Below are positions 52,539 to 62,019 of a stretch of 64,000 bases of DNA, in pieces. Every line of letters begins with the position of its first letter. Position 1 is the first letter of the stretch. The stretch is from Eubacterium ramulus ATCC 29099 (GTDB taxonomy: Bacteria > Bacillota > Clostridia > Lachnospirales > Lachnospiraceae): assembly GCF_000469345.1 (NCBI RefSeq), contig NZ_KI271072.1, forward strand, positions 23,222 through 87,221, given 5' to 3'. A program made the translations under genes and the position numbers. Below the pieces are notes generated by a model. That model was given only the letters and a program-made list of their open reading frames with translations, was not told the DNA's origin and searched no databases.

Positions 52539-54222
52539 TGCTTTCTCCCTTCTGTACCTTTGGGAAATGCAGTAATACCTCCGTACCTTTTCCCTGTTCA
52601 CTTTTGATCTGAATGGTATAAGCTTCCCCGAAGCTCAGTTTCATTCTGTCGTTTACGTTTTTGACACCATATCCCGTCGCATGATATTCCAAAACATGTG
52701 CAAGCGTATCTGTATCCATTCCAATACCATTGTCACGGATACTGACATAAATCAGATCAGTCTGCGGATCCTCCCAGATACGGAACCAGATCTGATGATC
52801 CGGATCCTCCTTAATATCAAGGCCATGCTCTAACGCATTTTCTACGAACGGCTGGAAAATAAGTGAAGGAAGTTCATAATCCAGCAATTTTTCATCTACA
52901 TCATAATGCACGTTAAAATCATTATCATGCATCCAGAGTTGCAACTGTACATAAGCCTGAATATTCTGAAGTGCCAGCCGCAAACTGATCCAGGTTCTTC
53001 CTTTATTTAAAGTTGTCCGGTAAAATGCAGAAAGTGCAAGCGTCACCTGACTGATTTCCTCTTCTCCGGCTTCAATCGCTTTCCAGTTGATCATCGACAG
53101 GGAATTATACAGGAAATGTGGATTGATCTGAGCCTGCAGTGCTTTCATTTCAAATTCTTTCCGGGCAATCTGTGTTTCATAATTTTCCCGGATCAGTTCC
53201 TGGATCCGCCGCATCATATGATTATAGCTGTTGATCAGGATTCCCATCTCGTCCTCACGGTTGCTGTGAACCGTTGCCTGAATGTTCATTTCATCCATAG
53301 ACTGGATTTCTTCTGTCAGTTCTTCTAATGGTCTGGACAAATATTTTGCAAATCTTCTTCCCAGCAGAATAATGCAGATCAGACAGGCACTCACCTGCAC
53401 AGCGATCATTAGAAATGCTCTTCCGGAAAATGGACTTATGTTGGATTTCTTTTGAAAATAAGTAACTGTCGCATCCATCTGATTCAGATCCTGCTGCACC
53501 CATAAATAATCCTTTTTATTCTCTCTAAAACTTACATATATTCCATTTTTATCTGTACATTTTTTCCCCGAAAAATTCCATATTTCATCGTTCTGCGTCT
53601 GCACATGAACACCATACTGTTCCACTGCAAGCTGGTTTAATGATTCAAATAATGTCGGAATATCCGTACGTACTGCCACATAACTTTCAATTCCGGAATA
53701 ACTTGGGATTTTGTATATTGAAATCAGGTCTAATGTGTTCTCGTCAAACACCCATTCCTTATCCCTGATTCCATCCCGATACCAGGACTCTTTATACAGA
53801 TCCTTCAGCGGATGCGTTTCATTTCCGAAAGACTGCCGAATGCCCTCGGAGTAGATTGTAACAGATTCCATGATCAGATTCTGATACTTCAACGCACCGA
53901 TGGTATTGGATACTTCCTGATACAGTTCATAACGCTGTGTCTTCTTTGTCGGATCGCACTCCAGAAAATTGATGACATCCTGGTTGTATACAAAATAATT
54001 CATCATCTGCTGGCAGGTATACATCTGATAATCTACAATCCCACAAGCCTGCTGCAGTGTATTCGTCATATCTTTTTCCCTGTACTTGAGCACGGTGCGA
54101 TAGGAATTAATTCCAAGTGAAATGCCCAGTACCAAAACCGGGAGCATGCCGACCAGACACAGAATGGTCAGCATCTTTTTTCGAATGGATAGTTTATGAA
54201 AGAACTGTTTCAGTCTGCGCAT
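52528..54222 (-). CDS. YesM-type sensor histidine kinase
   Basis: A 564-residue membrane kinase of the LytS/YesM class. Two helices (about 18-38 and 265-290) flank a large extracellular sensor domain. A HAMP segment (GRRFAKYLSRPLEELTEEI) precedes the His_kinase core, whose phospho-accepting histidine is in QINPHFLYNSLSMINWKA (about residue 375), and an HATPase domain with VENALEHGL, ISIRDNGIGMD-like (YVSIRDNGIGMD) and GYGVKNVNDRMKL. It would phosphorylate the neighbouring YesN-type regulator in response to extracellular sugar. Its 5' end overlaps the regulator's 3' end by 29 bp. Confidence 0.93.
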   Translation of the reverse strand: MRRLKQFFHKLSIRKKMLTILCLVGMLPVLVLGISLGINSYRTVLKYREKDMTNTLQQACGIVDYQMYTCQQMMNYFVYNQDVINFLECDPTKKTQRYELYQEVSNTIGALKYQNLIMESVTIYSEGIRQSFGNETHPLKDLYKESWYRDGIRDKEWVFDENTLDLISIYKIPSYSGIESYVAVRTDIPTLFESLNQLAVEQYGVHVQTQNDEIWNFSGKKCTDKNGIYVSFRENKKDYLWVQQDLNQMDATVTYFQKKSNISPFSGRAFLMIAVQVSACLICIILLGRRFAKYLSRPLEELTEEIQSMDEMNIQATVHSNREDEMGILINSYNHMMRRIQELIRENYETQIARKEFEMKALQAQINPHFLYNSLSMINWKAIEAGEEEISQVTLALSAFYRTTLNKGRTWISLRLALQNIQAYVQLQLWMHDNDFNVHYDVDEKLLDYELPSLIFQPFVENALEHGLDIKEDPDHQIWFRIWEDPQTDLIYVSIRDNGIGMDTDTLAHVLEYHATGYGVKNVNDRMKLSFGEAYTIQIKSEQGKGTEVLLHFPKVQKGESNES

Positions 54223-54799
54223 CTGTCATTCCACCCTTTCGATACTGTTCCGGACTGCATCCACAATACTCACGGAAATTTTTACAAAAATAAGATACAT
54301 TTGAAAAACCAGTTTCTTTACATATCTGCACAATCTTCATAGAGGTATCGGAAAGCAGTTTTTTTGCCTGTTCCATCCGGTAATTCCGAATAAAACGGCT
54401 GACCGTATCCCCGGTTTCTTTCTTAAATATATAACTGAAATATCCCGGTGACAAATACACCAGTTCGGATAATTTTTCTACACTGATATCCTCACTGTAA
54501 TGTTCATAAATATAACTTTTTGCCTGTGCGACTTCATTTCTGGCACCATCCTTACTGGCTGCCAGACGTTCTTCCATATTCTGGATGAGTGTTTCCACAA
54601 GACTTATCACTTCCTGCACAGATTGCATTTCGTATACTTTCTGAACCGCTGTTTCCAGTTTTTTTCTATCCTGATGCTGATGCGTGAAAAATTCTTTTAC
54701 CAGATTGGAAAACAAAAATCTCGTGTAAATCTGCGAATAGCTGCCCATATCTCCCATACCATTTTTCAAAAGGTGAAAATGTTCCCACAGATGAGTCAT
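54194..54799 (-). CDS. YesN-type response regulator, C-terminal AraC fragment (frameshifted)
   Basis: A 201-residue reading frame with the linker helix region (THLWEHFHLLKNGMGDMGSY) and two AraC-type helix-turn-helix motifs (ISVEKLSELVYLSPGYFSYI, MKIVQICKETGFSNVSYFCK). It is the DNA-binding half of a YesN regulator whose receiver half lies in another frame just upstream (54796-55704). Joining them by one added base in the CCGG stretch at about 54805 gives a 503-residue protein, normal for the family. As written it would be an orphan DNA-binding protein, possibly translated by coupling through the ATGA overlap. Confidence 0.8.
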   Translation of the reverse strand: MTHLWEHFHLLKNGMGDMGSYSQIYTRFLFSNLVKEFFTHQHQDRKKLETAVQKVYEMQSVQEVISLVETLIQNMEERLAASKDGARNEVAQAKSYIYEHYSEDISVEKLSELVYLSPGYFSYIFKKETGDTVSRFIRNYRMEQAKKLLSDTSMKIVQICKETGFSNVSYFCKNFREYCGCSPEQYRKGGMTDAQTETVLS

Positions 54800-55704
54800 A
54801 TCATCCGGCTAATCGTTTCATCCAGGAACTGCTCACTCCCGGTATCTTCCGATACATGATCCGGTAAAAATACTCTTGTTTCCTTCTGATAAAATTTATT
54901 TTCTATCAGACTTTCAAGCATCTGAAAACGATCCGGCAGTTCACTTCGATCCGTAACCGGCTGACCGACTGCCACATAAAAACGATTTCCAAACGTGTGA
55001 TTCATCCATTCAGCTAAATCTGTTGCAAAAACTTTCTGCTCACATACGCCAAAAAGGACACAGAGTTCCTGATTCTGTGCCAAATTTAAAAAAGATAATT
55101 TCTGCTTGCTATATTCTGTCAGTTTTTGAATAAAAACTTCTTCTGATTCTTCAAAAAAATTATCTTCACTCTCAATTAAAAACAAACCTCTGATCTGATC
55201 CCAACGGTCAATATTGATCTTTCCACTGATTTTATTTAACAGATCGGCATTTCCCTGACAAAGGTATCTGAAAAGAAAATAATTTTCCAGAGAATCCTGA
55301 TTCCACTGACTGCGCTGCGCTTCGTTTCTCCGCTCGGTAATTTTCTCCACCAGAAGATTCAGCGTGTTTTCGAACTCGGCAGGATCCACCGGCTTCAACA
55401 CATAGTTTGAAACGCCGGAAGCCATTGCCTTTTTCGCATATTCAAATTCACCATATCCGGAAAAAATTACCATTTGCAGATCCGGCTGTAATTTGTGAGC
55501 CACAGAAACCAGCTCAATCCCATCCATAAACGGCATTTTTATATCTGTCAGCATAATATCCACTGTCCGATGCTGCAAAATTTCGCAGGCCGCCTTTCCG
55601 TTGGCGGCCTCCAAAATTTCCATCTCTTCACTGCGCCGGTTCAGCAGAAAACGAATCCCCTTCCGCTCCAGTTTTTCATCATCTACTACCAGAATTGTCA
55701 ACAT
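54796..55704 (-). CDS. YesN-type response regulator, receiver fragment (frameshifted)
   Basis: A 302-residue frame beginning with an intact receiver domain (LTILVVDDEKLERKGI, phospho-accepting Asp in VDIMLTDIKMPFMDGIEL, FSGYGEFEYAKKAMASGVSN, VLKPVDPAEFE) followed by the YesN-type linker. It stops after TISRMI, where the second frame continues with DDMTHLWEHF. The natural joint appears to be SRDDMTHLW, lost by deletion of one G. It starts 3 bp after the glgP stop codon, so it belongs to the glgP operon. Confidence 0.82.
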   Translation of the reverse strand: MLTILVVDDEKLERKGIRFLLNRRSEEMEILEAANGKAACEILQHRTVDIMLTDIKMPFMDGIELVSVAHKLQPDLQMVIFSGYGEFEYAKKAMASGVSNYVLKPVDPAEFENTLNLLVEKITERRNEAQRSQWNQDSLENYFLFRYLCQGNADLLNKISGKINIDRWDQIRGLFLIESEDNFFEESEEVFIQKLTEYSKQKLSFLNLAQNQELCVLFGVCEQKVFATDLAEWMNHTFGNRFYVAVGQPVTDRSELPDRFQMLESLIENKFYQKETRVFLPDHVSEDTGSEQFLDETISRMI

Positions 55705-55707
55705 ACA

Positions 55708-57966
55708 TTAATCCCCCAATTTCCATATATCCCGATTGTATTCCCGGATGGTACGATCAGAAGAAAAGAACCCCGCATTACTGATATTCGCCAGCATTTT
55801 CTTTGCCCATGTTTTTCGGTCTGTATAATCTTCCAGTGCCCGCTCTTTTGTTCGGATATAATCTTCCAGATCCAGGAATGTCATAAACCAATCTTTCTTT
55901 TTCAATTCACTGCTTAAACGCTCTAAATTTTCTTTCTTTCCAATTTCCATCATCTGTGGACCGGTGATAAATTCCACAGCCTTTTGAATCATCGGATTTT
56001 TTGTATAATAATCGGATGGTCTGTAATCACTTTTTTCATAATGTGCAATTACTTCATCACTCTTTGCACCAAAGATATAGATATTGTCATCTCCGACAAA
56101 CTGATGGATTTCTACATTTGCACCATCTTCTGTCCCAAGTGTCACTGCTCCGTTCAGCATAAATTTCATGTTTCCGGTTCCGCTTGCCTCTTTGGATGCA
56201 AGTGAAATCTGTTCTGAAATATCACATGCCGGGATTAGTTTTTCTGCTAATGTAACGTTATAATTTTCTACCATAACCACATTCAGATACGGGCTCACTT
56301 CCGGATCCTGATTGACCAGTTCCTGCAGGCAGAGGATCAGATGAATGATATCTTTGGCGATCACATAAGCCGGTGCTGCTTTTGCGCCAAAAATCACCGT
56401 AATCGGAGTCTTTGGCAATTTTCCGCTTTTTATTTCCAGATATTTATAAATCACATACAATGCGTTCATCTGCTGTCGTTTATACTCATGAAGCCGTTTG
56501 ATCTGAATGTCAAACACTGAATCCTCATTCAGTTCTATTCCCTGTGTCCGTTTCAGATACTCTGACAATTGATGTTTATTTTCTTTTTTTATCTGTAAAA
56601 GATTCTGCAGTGATTGTTCATCCGATGCAAACTTCTCCAGCTTCTTTAACTCTGCTGCATCTTTTTTGTATCCATCACCAATCCACTCCGTAATCTGATC
56701 TGCAAGCAATGGATTACAATGGAACAGCCAGCGGCGAAACGTAATTCCGTTTGTCTTATTATTAAATTTCTCCGGATAAAGCTGATAAAAATGATGAAGT
56801 TCTGTCTCTTTCAGTATTTGTGTATGCAAAGCTGCAACGCCATTTACGCTGAATCCGTAATGGATATCGATGTGTGCCATATGAACCACATCGTTACGGT
56901 CAATGACAGCCACACTTTCATCCGCATATTTTCGTCGTACTTTATCATCTAAAATTTCAATAATCGGCACCAGCTGTGGTACGATTTCCTGCAGATAATG
57001 CAATGGCCATTTTTCCAATGCTTCCGCTAAAATTGTATGGTTGGTATATGCACAGGTGCGGCTTACCACATCAATCGCATCATCCACAGAAAGTCCCCGC
57101 GCAATTAATAAACGGATCAGCTCTGGGATGATCATCGTTGGATGTGTATCATTAATCTGGATGACCGCATAATCCGGCAAATCATAGAGGTTACATCCCC
57201 GCGCTTCACATTCTTTCAAAATCAGCTGTGCGCCATTACTTACCATGAAATACTGCTGATAAATACGAAGCTTGCGACCATCTTCATCACTGTCATCCGG
57301 ATAGAGGAATAAGGTCAGATTTTTGGCAATTTCTTTTTTATCGAAAGAAATCCCATCCTGTACAATGCTCTCATCCACAGAATCTATATCAAAAAGTTGT
57401 AATTTATTGGTACGGTTGCCATATCCGGTTACCAGAATTTCGTACATGACAGACTGCAATGTCATATTTCCAAAAGACACCGGAAAACCGACATCCGTAC
57501 GTTTTAACCAGCCACTCCGGTCCATCCACGGATTTTTTGTTTCTTTCTGCATGTGATCTGCAAATTTCTGCTGAAATAATCCAAGATGATAATTCAGTCC
57601 AATACCGGCTCCGTTATAACCAAGTGTTGCAATCGAATCCAAGAAACAGGCTGCCAGCCGGCCAAGTCCTCCGTTTCCAAGAGATGGCTCTGCCTCTATT
57701 TCCTCGATTTCACAGATATCTTTTCCATTTGCAGCAAGCATTTTGCGGACATCCTCATATATTCCGAGATTGATCATATTATTAGACAAAAGTTTTCCGA
57801 TCAAAAACTCTGCAGATACATAATATACTTTCTTTTTCCCTGCATTAGATTCCTTCTGTTCTGCCATATCCTGCACAACAGCCATCAGTGCCTGGTAAAT
57901 CTCCTGATTACTGCTTTCTGAAATTGCTTTTCCTAATTTTTCCGATACTAACATTTCCAGTTTCAT
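55708..57966 (-). CDS. glgP: Glycogen/maltodextrin phosphorylase (GT35)
   Basis: A 752-residue alpha-glucan phosphorylase that releases glucose-1-phosphate from alpha-1,4-glucans. It shows [19 protein letters not shown], the central [18 protein letters not shown], and the pyridoxal-phosphate site with the lysine in [20 protein letters not shown], followed by [11 protein letters not shown]. Its length is on the short side of the family, as in many Clostridia. It is the first gene of the operon that continues with yesN, yesM and the importer. The start follows GAAGGAA. It is divergent from an AraC regulator gene that may control it. Confidence 0.95.
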   Translation of the reverse strand: MKLEMLVSEKLGKAISESSNQEIYQALMAVVQDMAEQKESNAGKKKVYYVSAEFLIGKLLSNNMINLGIYEDVRKMLAANGKDICEIEEIEAEPSLGNGGLGRLAACFLDSIATLGYNGAGIGLNYHLGLFQQKFADHMQKETKNPWMDRSGWLKRTDVGFPVSFGNMTLQSVMYEILVTGYGNRTNKLQLFDIDSVDESIVQDGISFDKKEIAKNLTLFLYPDDSDEDGRKLRIYQQYFMVSNGAQLILKECEARGCNLYDLPDYAVIQINDTHPTMIIPELIRLLIARGLSVDDAIDVVSRTCAYTNHTILAEALEKWPLHYLQEIVPQLVPIIEILDDKVRRKYADESVAVIDRNDVVHMAHIDIHYGFSVNGVAALHTQILKETELHHFYQLYPEKFNNKTNGITFRRWLFHCNPLLADQITEWIGDGYKKDAAELKKLEKFASDEQSLQNLLQIKKENKHQLSEYLKRTQGIELNEDSVFDIQIKRLHEYKRQQMNALYVIYKYLEIKSGKLPKTPITVIFGAKAAPAYVIAKDIIHLILCLQELVNQDPEVSPYLNVVMVENYNVTLAEKLIPACDISEQISLASKEASGTGNMKFMLNGAVTLGTEDGANVEIHQFVGDDNIYIFGAKSDEVIAHYEKSDYRPSDYYTKNPMIQKAVEFITGPQMMEIGKKENLERLSSELKKKDWFMTFLDLEDYIRTKERALEDYTDRKTWAKKMLANISNAGFFSSDRTIREYNRDIWKLGD

Positions 57967-58160
57967 AATAAAATTCCTTCCCGACCTTATAGTCTATTCT
58001 TTCAAAAAAATCTGATACGCAGGAACCATTTGATTCATTGTATCATATTTTTTCCTGTTCGTGCGTTTCTGCTTATATTTTATACAGCATTGTTCTTTTT
58101 TTCTTGCAGCATAATATCCTTTTATAGTACAATTCTATCAAAAACAGAATGGAGTCCAGC

Positions 58161-59027
58161 ATGAAACAGCCAAAACCAGAACAATACCACGAAAAAAAAC
58201 GTCATACGGAAGATCAATTTCCGTATAACACTTATCTGTGCACGATACCGGATGATTTTACGGAAGTACCTGTTCACTGGCATGAAGAAGCAGAACTTAT
58301 CGTCATTCAGAAGGGATCTGGCACAGTTCTTGTAGACCTGACGCACTATCATGTCGCAGCCGGAGATATCATTATTGTTCTTCCGGAACACCTGCATGCC
58401 ATCAGGGAAATTCCAGGTCAGAAAATGGAATATGAAAATATCATTTTTCGTCCGGAATTACTTTCCTCCGATAACCACGACGTCTGTTTTGAAAAATTTT
58501 TGTATCCATTGTTCTTAGGGCAAATTCACACAGTCGTCCACATTCATCCACGTCTGTCCTACTATCCGAAAATTCACGATCTGATCCGGACAATGGATCA
58601 ATTATGCAGTAAAAAACCTGCCGGATATCAACTTGCGCTCAAAGGCTCTCTGTTTCTTTTCATGTTCCAGCTTCTTTCTCTGGACGAAAAAAAAGAATTA
58701 TCCAACATACAGCAACGGTCACTGGACAAGTTGAAATTCATCATCACTTTCACGAATGAACACCTGGAAGAATCTATTTCCATTCGCCAGATTGCCTCTG
58801 CCTGCTATTTCAGTGAATCACACTTCATGAAATTTTTTAAGACACATATGGGCATCAGCTATATCCATTATCTGAATGATGTCCGACTGGCACATGCCAG
58901 AAATCTGCTGGTTTCAACAAATCTGTCTATTCTGGAAATCGCACAGAAATCCGGTTTTGAAAATGCTTCTTATTTCAATCGGAAGTTCAAAGACAAATAT
59001 GGCATTACTCCACGCCAAGCAAGATAA
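58161..59027 (+). CDS. AraC-family regulator with N-terminal cupin
   Basis: A 288-residue AraC-type regulator. The N-terminal cupin (about 25-110; PVHWHEEAELIVIQKGSG, GDIIIVLPEHLHAI) probably binds a sugar-like ligand. The C-terminal half has two helix-turn-helix motifs (ISIRQIASACYFSESHFMKF, LSILEIAQKSGFENASYFNR). It is transcribed divergently from glgP across a 190-bp gap, so it may regulate the alpha-glucan operon. The ATG at 58161 is 6 bp after GGAG; an ATG at 58149 overlaps that site. Confidence 0.9.
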   Translation: MKQPKPEQYHEKKRHTEDQFPYNTYLCTIPDDFTEVPVHWHEEAELIVIQKGSGTVLVDLTHYHVAAGDIIIVLPEHLHAIREIPGQKMEYENIIFRPELLSSDNHDVCFEKFLYPLFLGQIHTVVHIHPRLSYYPKIHDLIRTMDQLCSKKPAGYQLALKGSLFLFMFQLLSLDEKKELSNIQQRSLDKLKFIITFTNEHLEESISIRQIASACYFSESHFMKFFKTHMGISYIHYLNDVRLAHARNLLVSTNLSILEIAQKSGFENASYFNRKFKDKYGITPRQAR

Positions 59028-59063
59028 AAAAATCGCTTAAGCCTCACGGTCTAAGCGATTTTT
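59028..59063. terminator. Bidirectional terminator between araC-type and HD-GYP genes
   Basis: A 12-bp stem (AAAAATCGCTTA / TAAGCGATTTTT) with a 12-base loop right after the AraC gene stop. The convergent minus-strand gene ends at 59067, so both transcripts can stop here. Confidence 0.9.
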
Positions 59064-59066
59064 CTG

Positions 59067-61898
59067 TCAGGAAAGTTTTTTTACATCCCCGTCTTTATCT
59101 TCCAGTATTGATCTATACTCATATCGCGGAATAAAATTCCGCCTATCACATTTTTTATAATATTCCATAAAAATACGATCCATAACCATTGGAATCTGAC
59201 TTTCATCCGGTTCAAACAAAACAATCAGATACTGCATAGCACTGTATCTGGTACAGATATCCACTTTTCTGATTTTCTGCTGGATGGACTGTTCCATACA
59301 CGCCAGAGCTTCTTCGATGCTTTCAATATGTATAGCACCCTCCGGTAGTATGTCCATAGTTATCATTACCAGATAGCACTGATAGTTGTGCCGTTCTCCC
59401 AGGCTGTTTATATATTCGTAGAGCATAGAAAATTCACGATAATTCAATGCCCCACTATGATTACCACTTTCCCGTAGAGCTTTTGCAATCATTCCCAGAT
59501 CTTTTCCTGTACCGCACTCTGCAATAAGCTCTTTTTCTATCTGATCATAGAAGAATAAATCTCCCTTTCCGTTCTGTTTTACATAATACAGTGCCTTATC
59601 AGCCTTCGTATAAGACTCCTCAAAAGGAGCACCTTTAGCAGTTTCACAAATACCTGCTGAAATAGATGCATAACGGATTTCAGGATCTTTTTCTTTGTTT
59701 TCATTGAACTGTCTCAGAATTCCACTGACAATTTCTGTCAGTTCCTCCCGGCCGCATTCCGGCATAAACATCAGGAATTCATCTCCGCCCAGGCGACAGA
59801 CCACTGCCTGATGCGTATATTCTGATAACAAGGTTCCAAGTAGTTTCAATGCCCGGTCACCGGCTTTATGCCCATAGATATCATTAATTTTTTTCAGGTT
59901 ATCCATATCCAGAAATACCAGAAATCCACTGTAGCGCTGCATAAACTGTGCTGCCAGCTTTTCACCCCGGTTCCGCATCGGAAGACCTGTCAGGAAATCA
60001 AATCCTTCACTGTCTTCCAGCGTACACATGGTGCTTATGACATTCGTAATAAATTTTTCAATTTCTGTTTCTGCTTCCGTCAATCCATATTCCGCATTCG
60101 TACCGGCATACTCGTCCTCAATCACCAGGCGCCCTTCGTCCAGTAACCGCAAAAACGTATCCGTTATCTCCGGATCAAACTGAACACCTCGGTTTTTCTG
60201 AAACTGCTCATAAATCGCTTCCGGTTTCAGCGTATTGCGATAAATGCGTCTTGACCGCATTGCATCATAACTGTCAGCGACAGCTATAATTCTTGCCTCT
60301 ATTGGGATTTCCTCCCCTTTCCGTCCATCCGGATAGCCAGTTCCATCATAACATTCATGATGGAATCTGGCGACCTCCACCACATGTTTTACCAGCGTGA
60401 TATTCTTCAAAATTTCCGCACCAATAATTGTATGCTCTTTGATTACTGCATATTCCTCATCCGTCAGTCTGGCCGGTTTGTTCAAAATTGCATCCGGAAT
60501 ACCTATGTTTCCAATATCATGCAAATGCGCAGCATTGCGAAGGTGGAAAATATCTTTCTGCTTCCATCCAAGCTCCTTTGCGATCAGTGCCGAATATTCC
60601 GCCACACGATGAGAATGTCCACGGGTGTATTCATCTTTCGCCTCAATGCTTGTTACCAGTGTCTGAATCATCTGCAGAGACATGGTTTCCATCTGCTTTC
60701 TGCGCTTTCTTATTTCCTGTTGCTGACGTGTGCGCTCCAAATCCCGGACCTGACTGATGGTTCTGACCAGATTTACAAAAAACAGCACCAGCATTCCAAT
60801 TCCAATGAAAATTCCTGAAATGGAAAGCACAAAATACACCGCTAGCGATTCAACTACCACAGATGCGACTGCCACAAACAATCCGACCAGAATATAACGA
60901 TTTTTTCTGATATAACCGTGATACAGGTCGTAACAGACAGTTCCCGTCACAAGAATCAGTATTGCTGCCAGAATTCCCTGCGACACCGGAAGTGTCTGTA
61001 TAAAATCGGCCATACCGGTCAGATGCAACATACAACACACCACAAAATCCAGGATTGCCACACACTCCATCCAACGCAGCAGTTTCCAATGCCGTTTATT
61101 CTGTATACTATCAATATAGTAAATAATTGGCAGCGGTCCAAGCATGATCATAAGAAAGCACAGCTGTGACAATGCAGAAGCATTCGGAACCAAAAGCTGC
61201 CGCAGTTTGGACTCTCCTAGCATCCATGCTGCGGCCAGCAGAATACACCATCCCAAATATTCCATATCAAATTTCAAATGATACACAATTCCAAGTGCAA
61301 TACTGAATATAACCGTCACTGCCCCGGCAAATAACAGAAAAAATGCAATTATCATTGTAATTCCATATTTTTCAAAAATGTATTCCCAAAGTTCTGACTT
61401 ATCGCCACAGTATATTTCATTCACAACACCGGCATATTTTCCAGTATGGGTTGTCAGTTCAATTCTGACTTCTTTCCCGGCATCAGCTGCTGATGTCGGA
61501 CAAAATACATACTGACTGGCAGAATTTTTTCCGACTATCCGTGTATCGGATGTGTCATATTCTATCCGGAGTTTTCCATCCACATAAAACCGGATATCCT
61601 GAAGGGAAGAACGTATCATCAGGTTCTGTTCTCTGTAAGTTTCCGGAAGTTGCAAAGTAAGCACCATTGTCTCATTTTCTGCAACATCATACTTTCCCGG
61701 AACAGTAATCGGCTCACTGCTCCCATCCGGTTTCTCCCATAAAATTTGTCCCTGATACGCATAATCCGCCTGAGACATTCCACTGCTTTGCTCGCTATTT
61801 CCCAGTAATTGCGCTGCAATAAACCAGAAAAAAACGATAAACATCAATATATAAAAAATACGCTTTCCACGTTTATCTGTTTTACCCGTCTGTTTCAC
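59067..61898 (-). CDS. Membrane HD-GYP / GGDEF cyclic-di-GMP enzyme
   Basis: About 943 residues. One N-terminal helix, an outer beta-type domain (about 45-170), a seven-helix membrane region (about 175-380) of 7TMR-DISM style, then an HD-GYP domain (about 410-560) with GHSHRVAEYS, HLHDIGNIGIPD and HHECYDGTGYPDG. A GGDEF domain (about 620-780) carries LVFLDMDNLKKINDIYG and an intact RLGGDEFLMF, and a C-terminal tail of about 160 residues follows. HD-GYP degrades and GGDEF makes cyclic di-GMP; both motifs look catalytic. The order (HD-GYP before GGDEF) is less usual. The start is uncertain: GTG at 61898 follows GGGAG; a GTG at 61919 lacks a site. Confidence 0.88.
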   Translation of the reverse strand: MKQTGKTDKRGKRIFYILMFIVFFWFIAAQLLGNSEQSSGMSQADYAYQGQILWEKPDGSSEPITVPGKYDVAENETMVLTLQLPETYREQNLMIRSSLQDIRFYVDGKLRIEYDTSDTRIVGKNSASQYVFCPTSAADAGKEVRIELTTHTGKYAGVVNEIYCGDKSELWEYIFEKYGITMIIAFFLLFAGAVTVIFSIALGIVYHLKFDMEYLGWCILLAAAWMLGESKLRQLLVPNASALSQLCFLMIMLGPLPIIYYIDSIQNKRHWKLLRWMECVAILDFVVCCMLHLTGMADFIQTLPVSQGILAAILILVTGTVCYDLYHGYIRKNRYILVGLFVAVASVVVESLAVYFVLSISGIFIGIGMLVLFFVNLVRTISQVRDLERTRQQQEIRKRRKQMETMSLQMIQTLVTSIEAKDEYTRGHSHRVAEYSALIAKELGWKQKDIFHLRNAAHLHDIGNIGIPDAILNKPARLTDEEYAVIKEHTIIGAEILKNITLVKHVVEVARFHHECYDGTGYPDGRKGEEIPIEARIIAVADSYDAMRSRRIYRNTLKPEAIYEQFQKNRGVQFDPEITDTFLRLLDEGRLVIEDEYAGTNAEYGLTEAETEIEKFITNVISTMCTLEDSEGFDFLTGLPMRNRGEKLAAQFMQRYSGFLVFLDMDNLKKINDIYGHKAGDRALKLLGTLLSEYTHQAVVCRLGGDEFLMFMPECGREELTEIVSGILRQFNENKEKDPEIRYASISAGICETAKGAPFEESYTKADKALYYVKQNGKGDLFFYDQIEKELIAECGTGKDLGMIAKALRESGNHSGALNYREFSMLYEYINSLGERHNYQCYLVMITMDILPEGAIHIESIEEALACMEQSIQQKIRKVDICTRYSAMQYLIVLFEPDESQIPMVMDRIFMEYYKKCDRRNFIPRYEYRSILEDKDGDVKKLS

Positions 61899-61927
61899 CA
61901 AATCTCTTCTCCCAATCACAAATTCAT

Positions 61928-61968
61928 TAAAGCGGACATTCGCAATCCGCTTTCGCTATTTGCTCATG
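61928..61968 (+). repeat. Left-end copy (copy D) of the structured intergenic repeat
   Basis: TAAAGCGGACATTCGCAATC and the rest of the first hairpin, through CGCTATTTGCTCATG, match the full copies. After that the sequence diverges completely. It lies in the gap between rlmD and the HD-GYP gene. Confidence 0.85.
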
Positions 61969-62019
61969 TTCCCGGATTACTCCTTTGCTGCACATTTGTG
62001 CAATCTTCGCATCATTATA

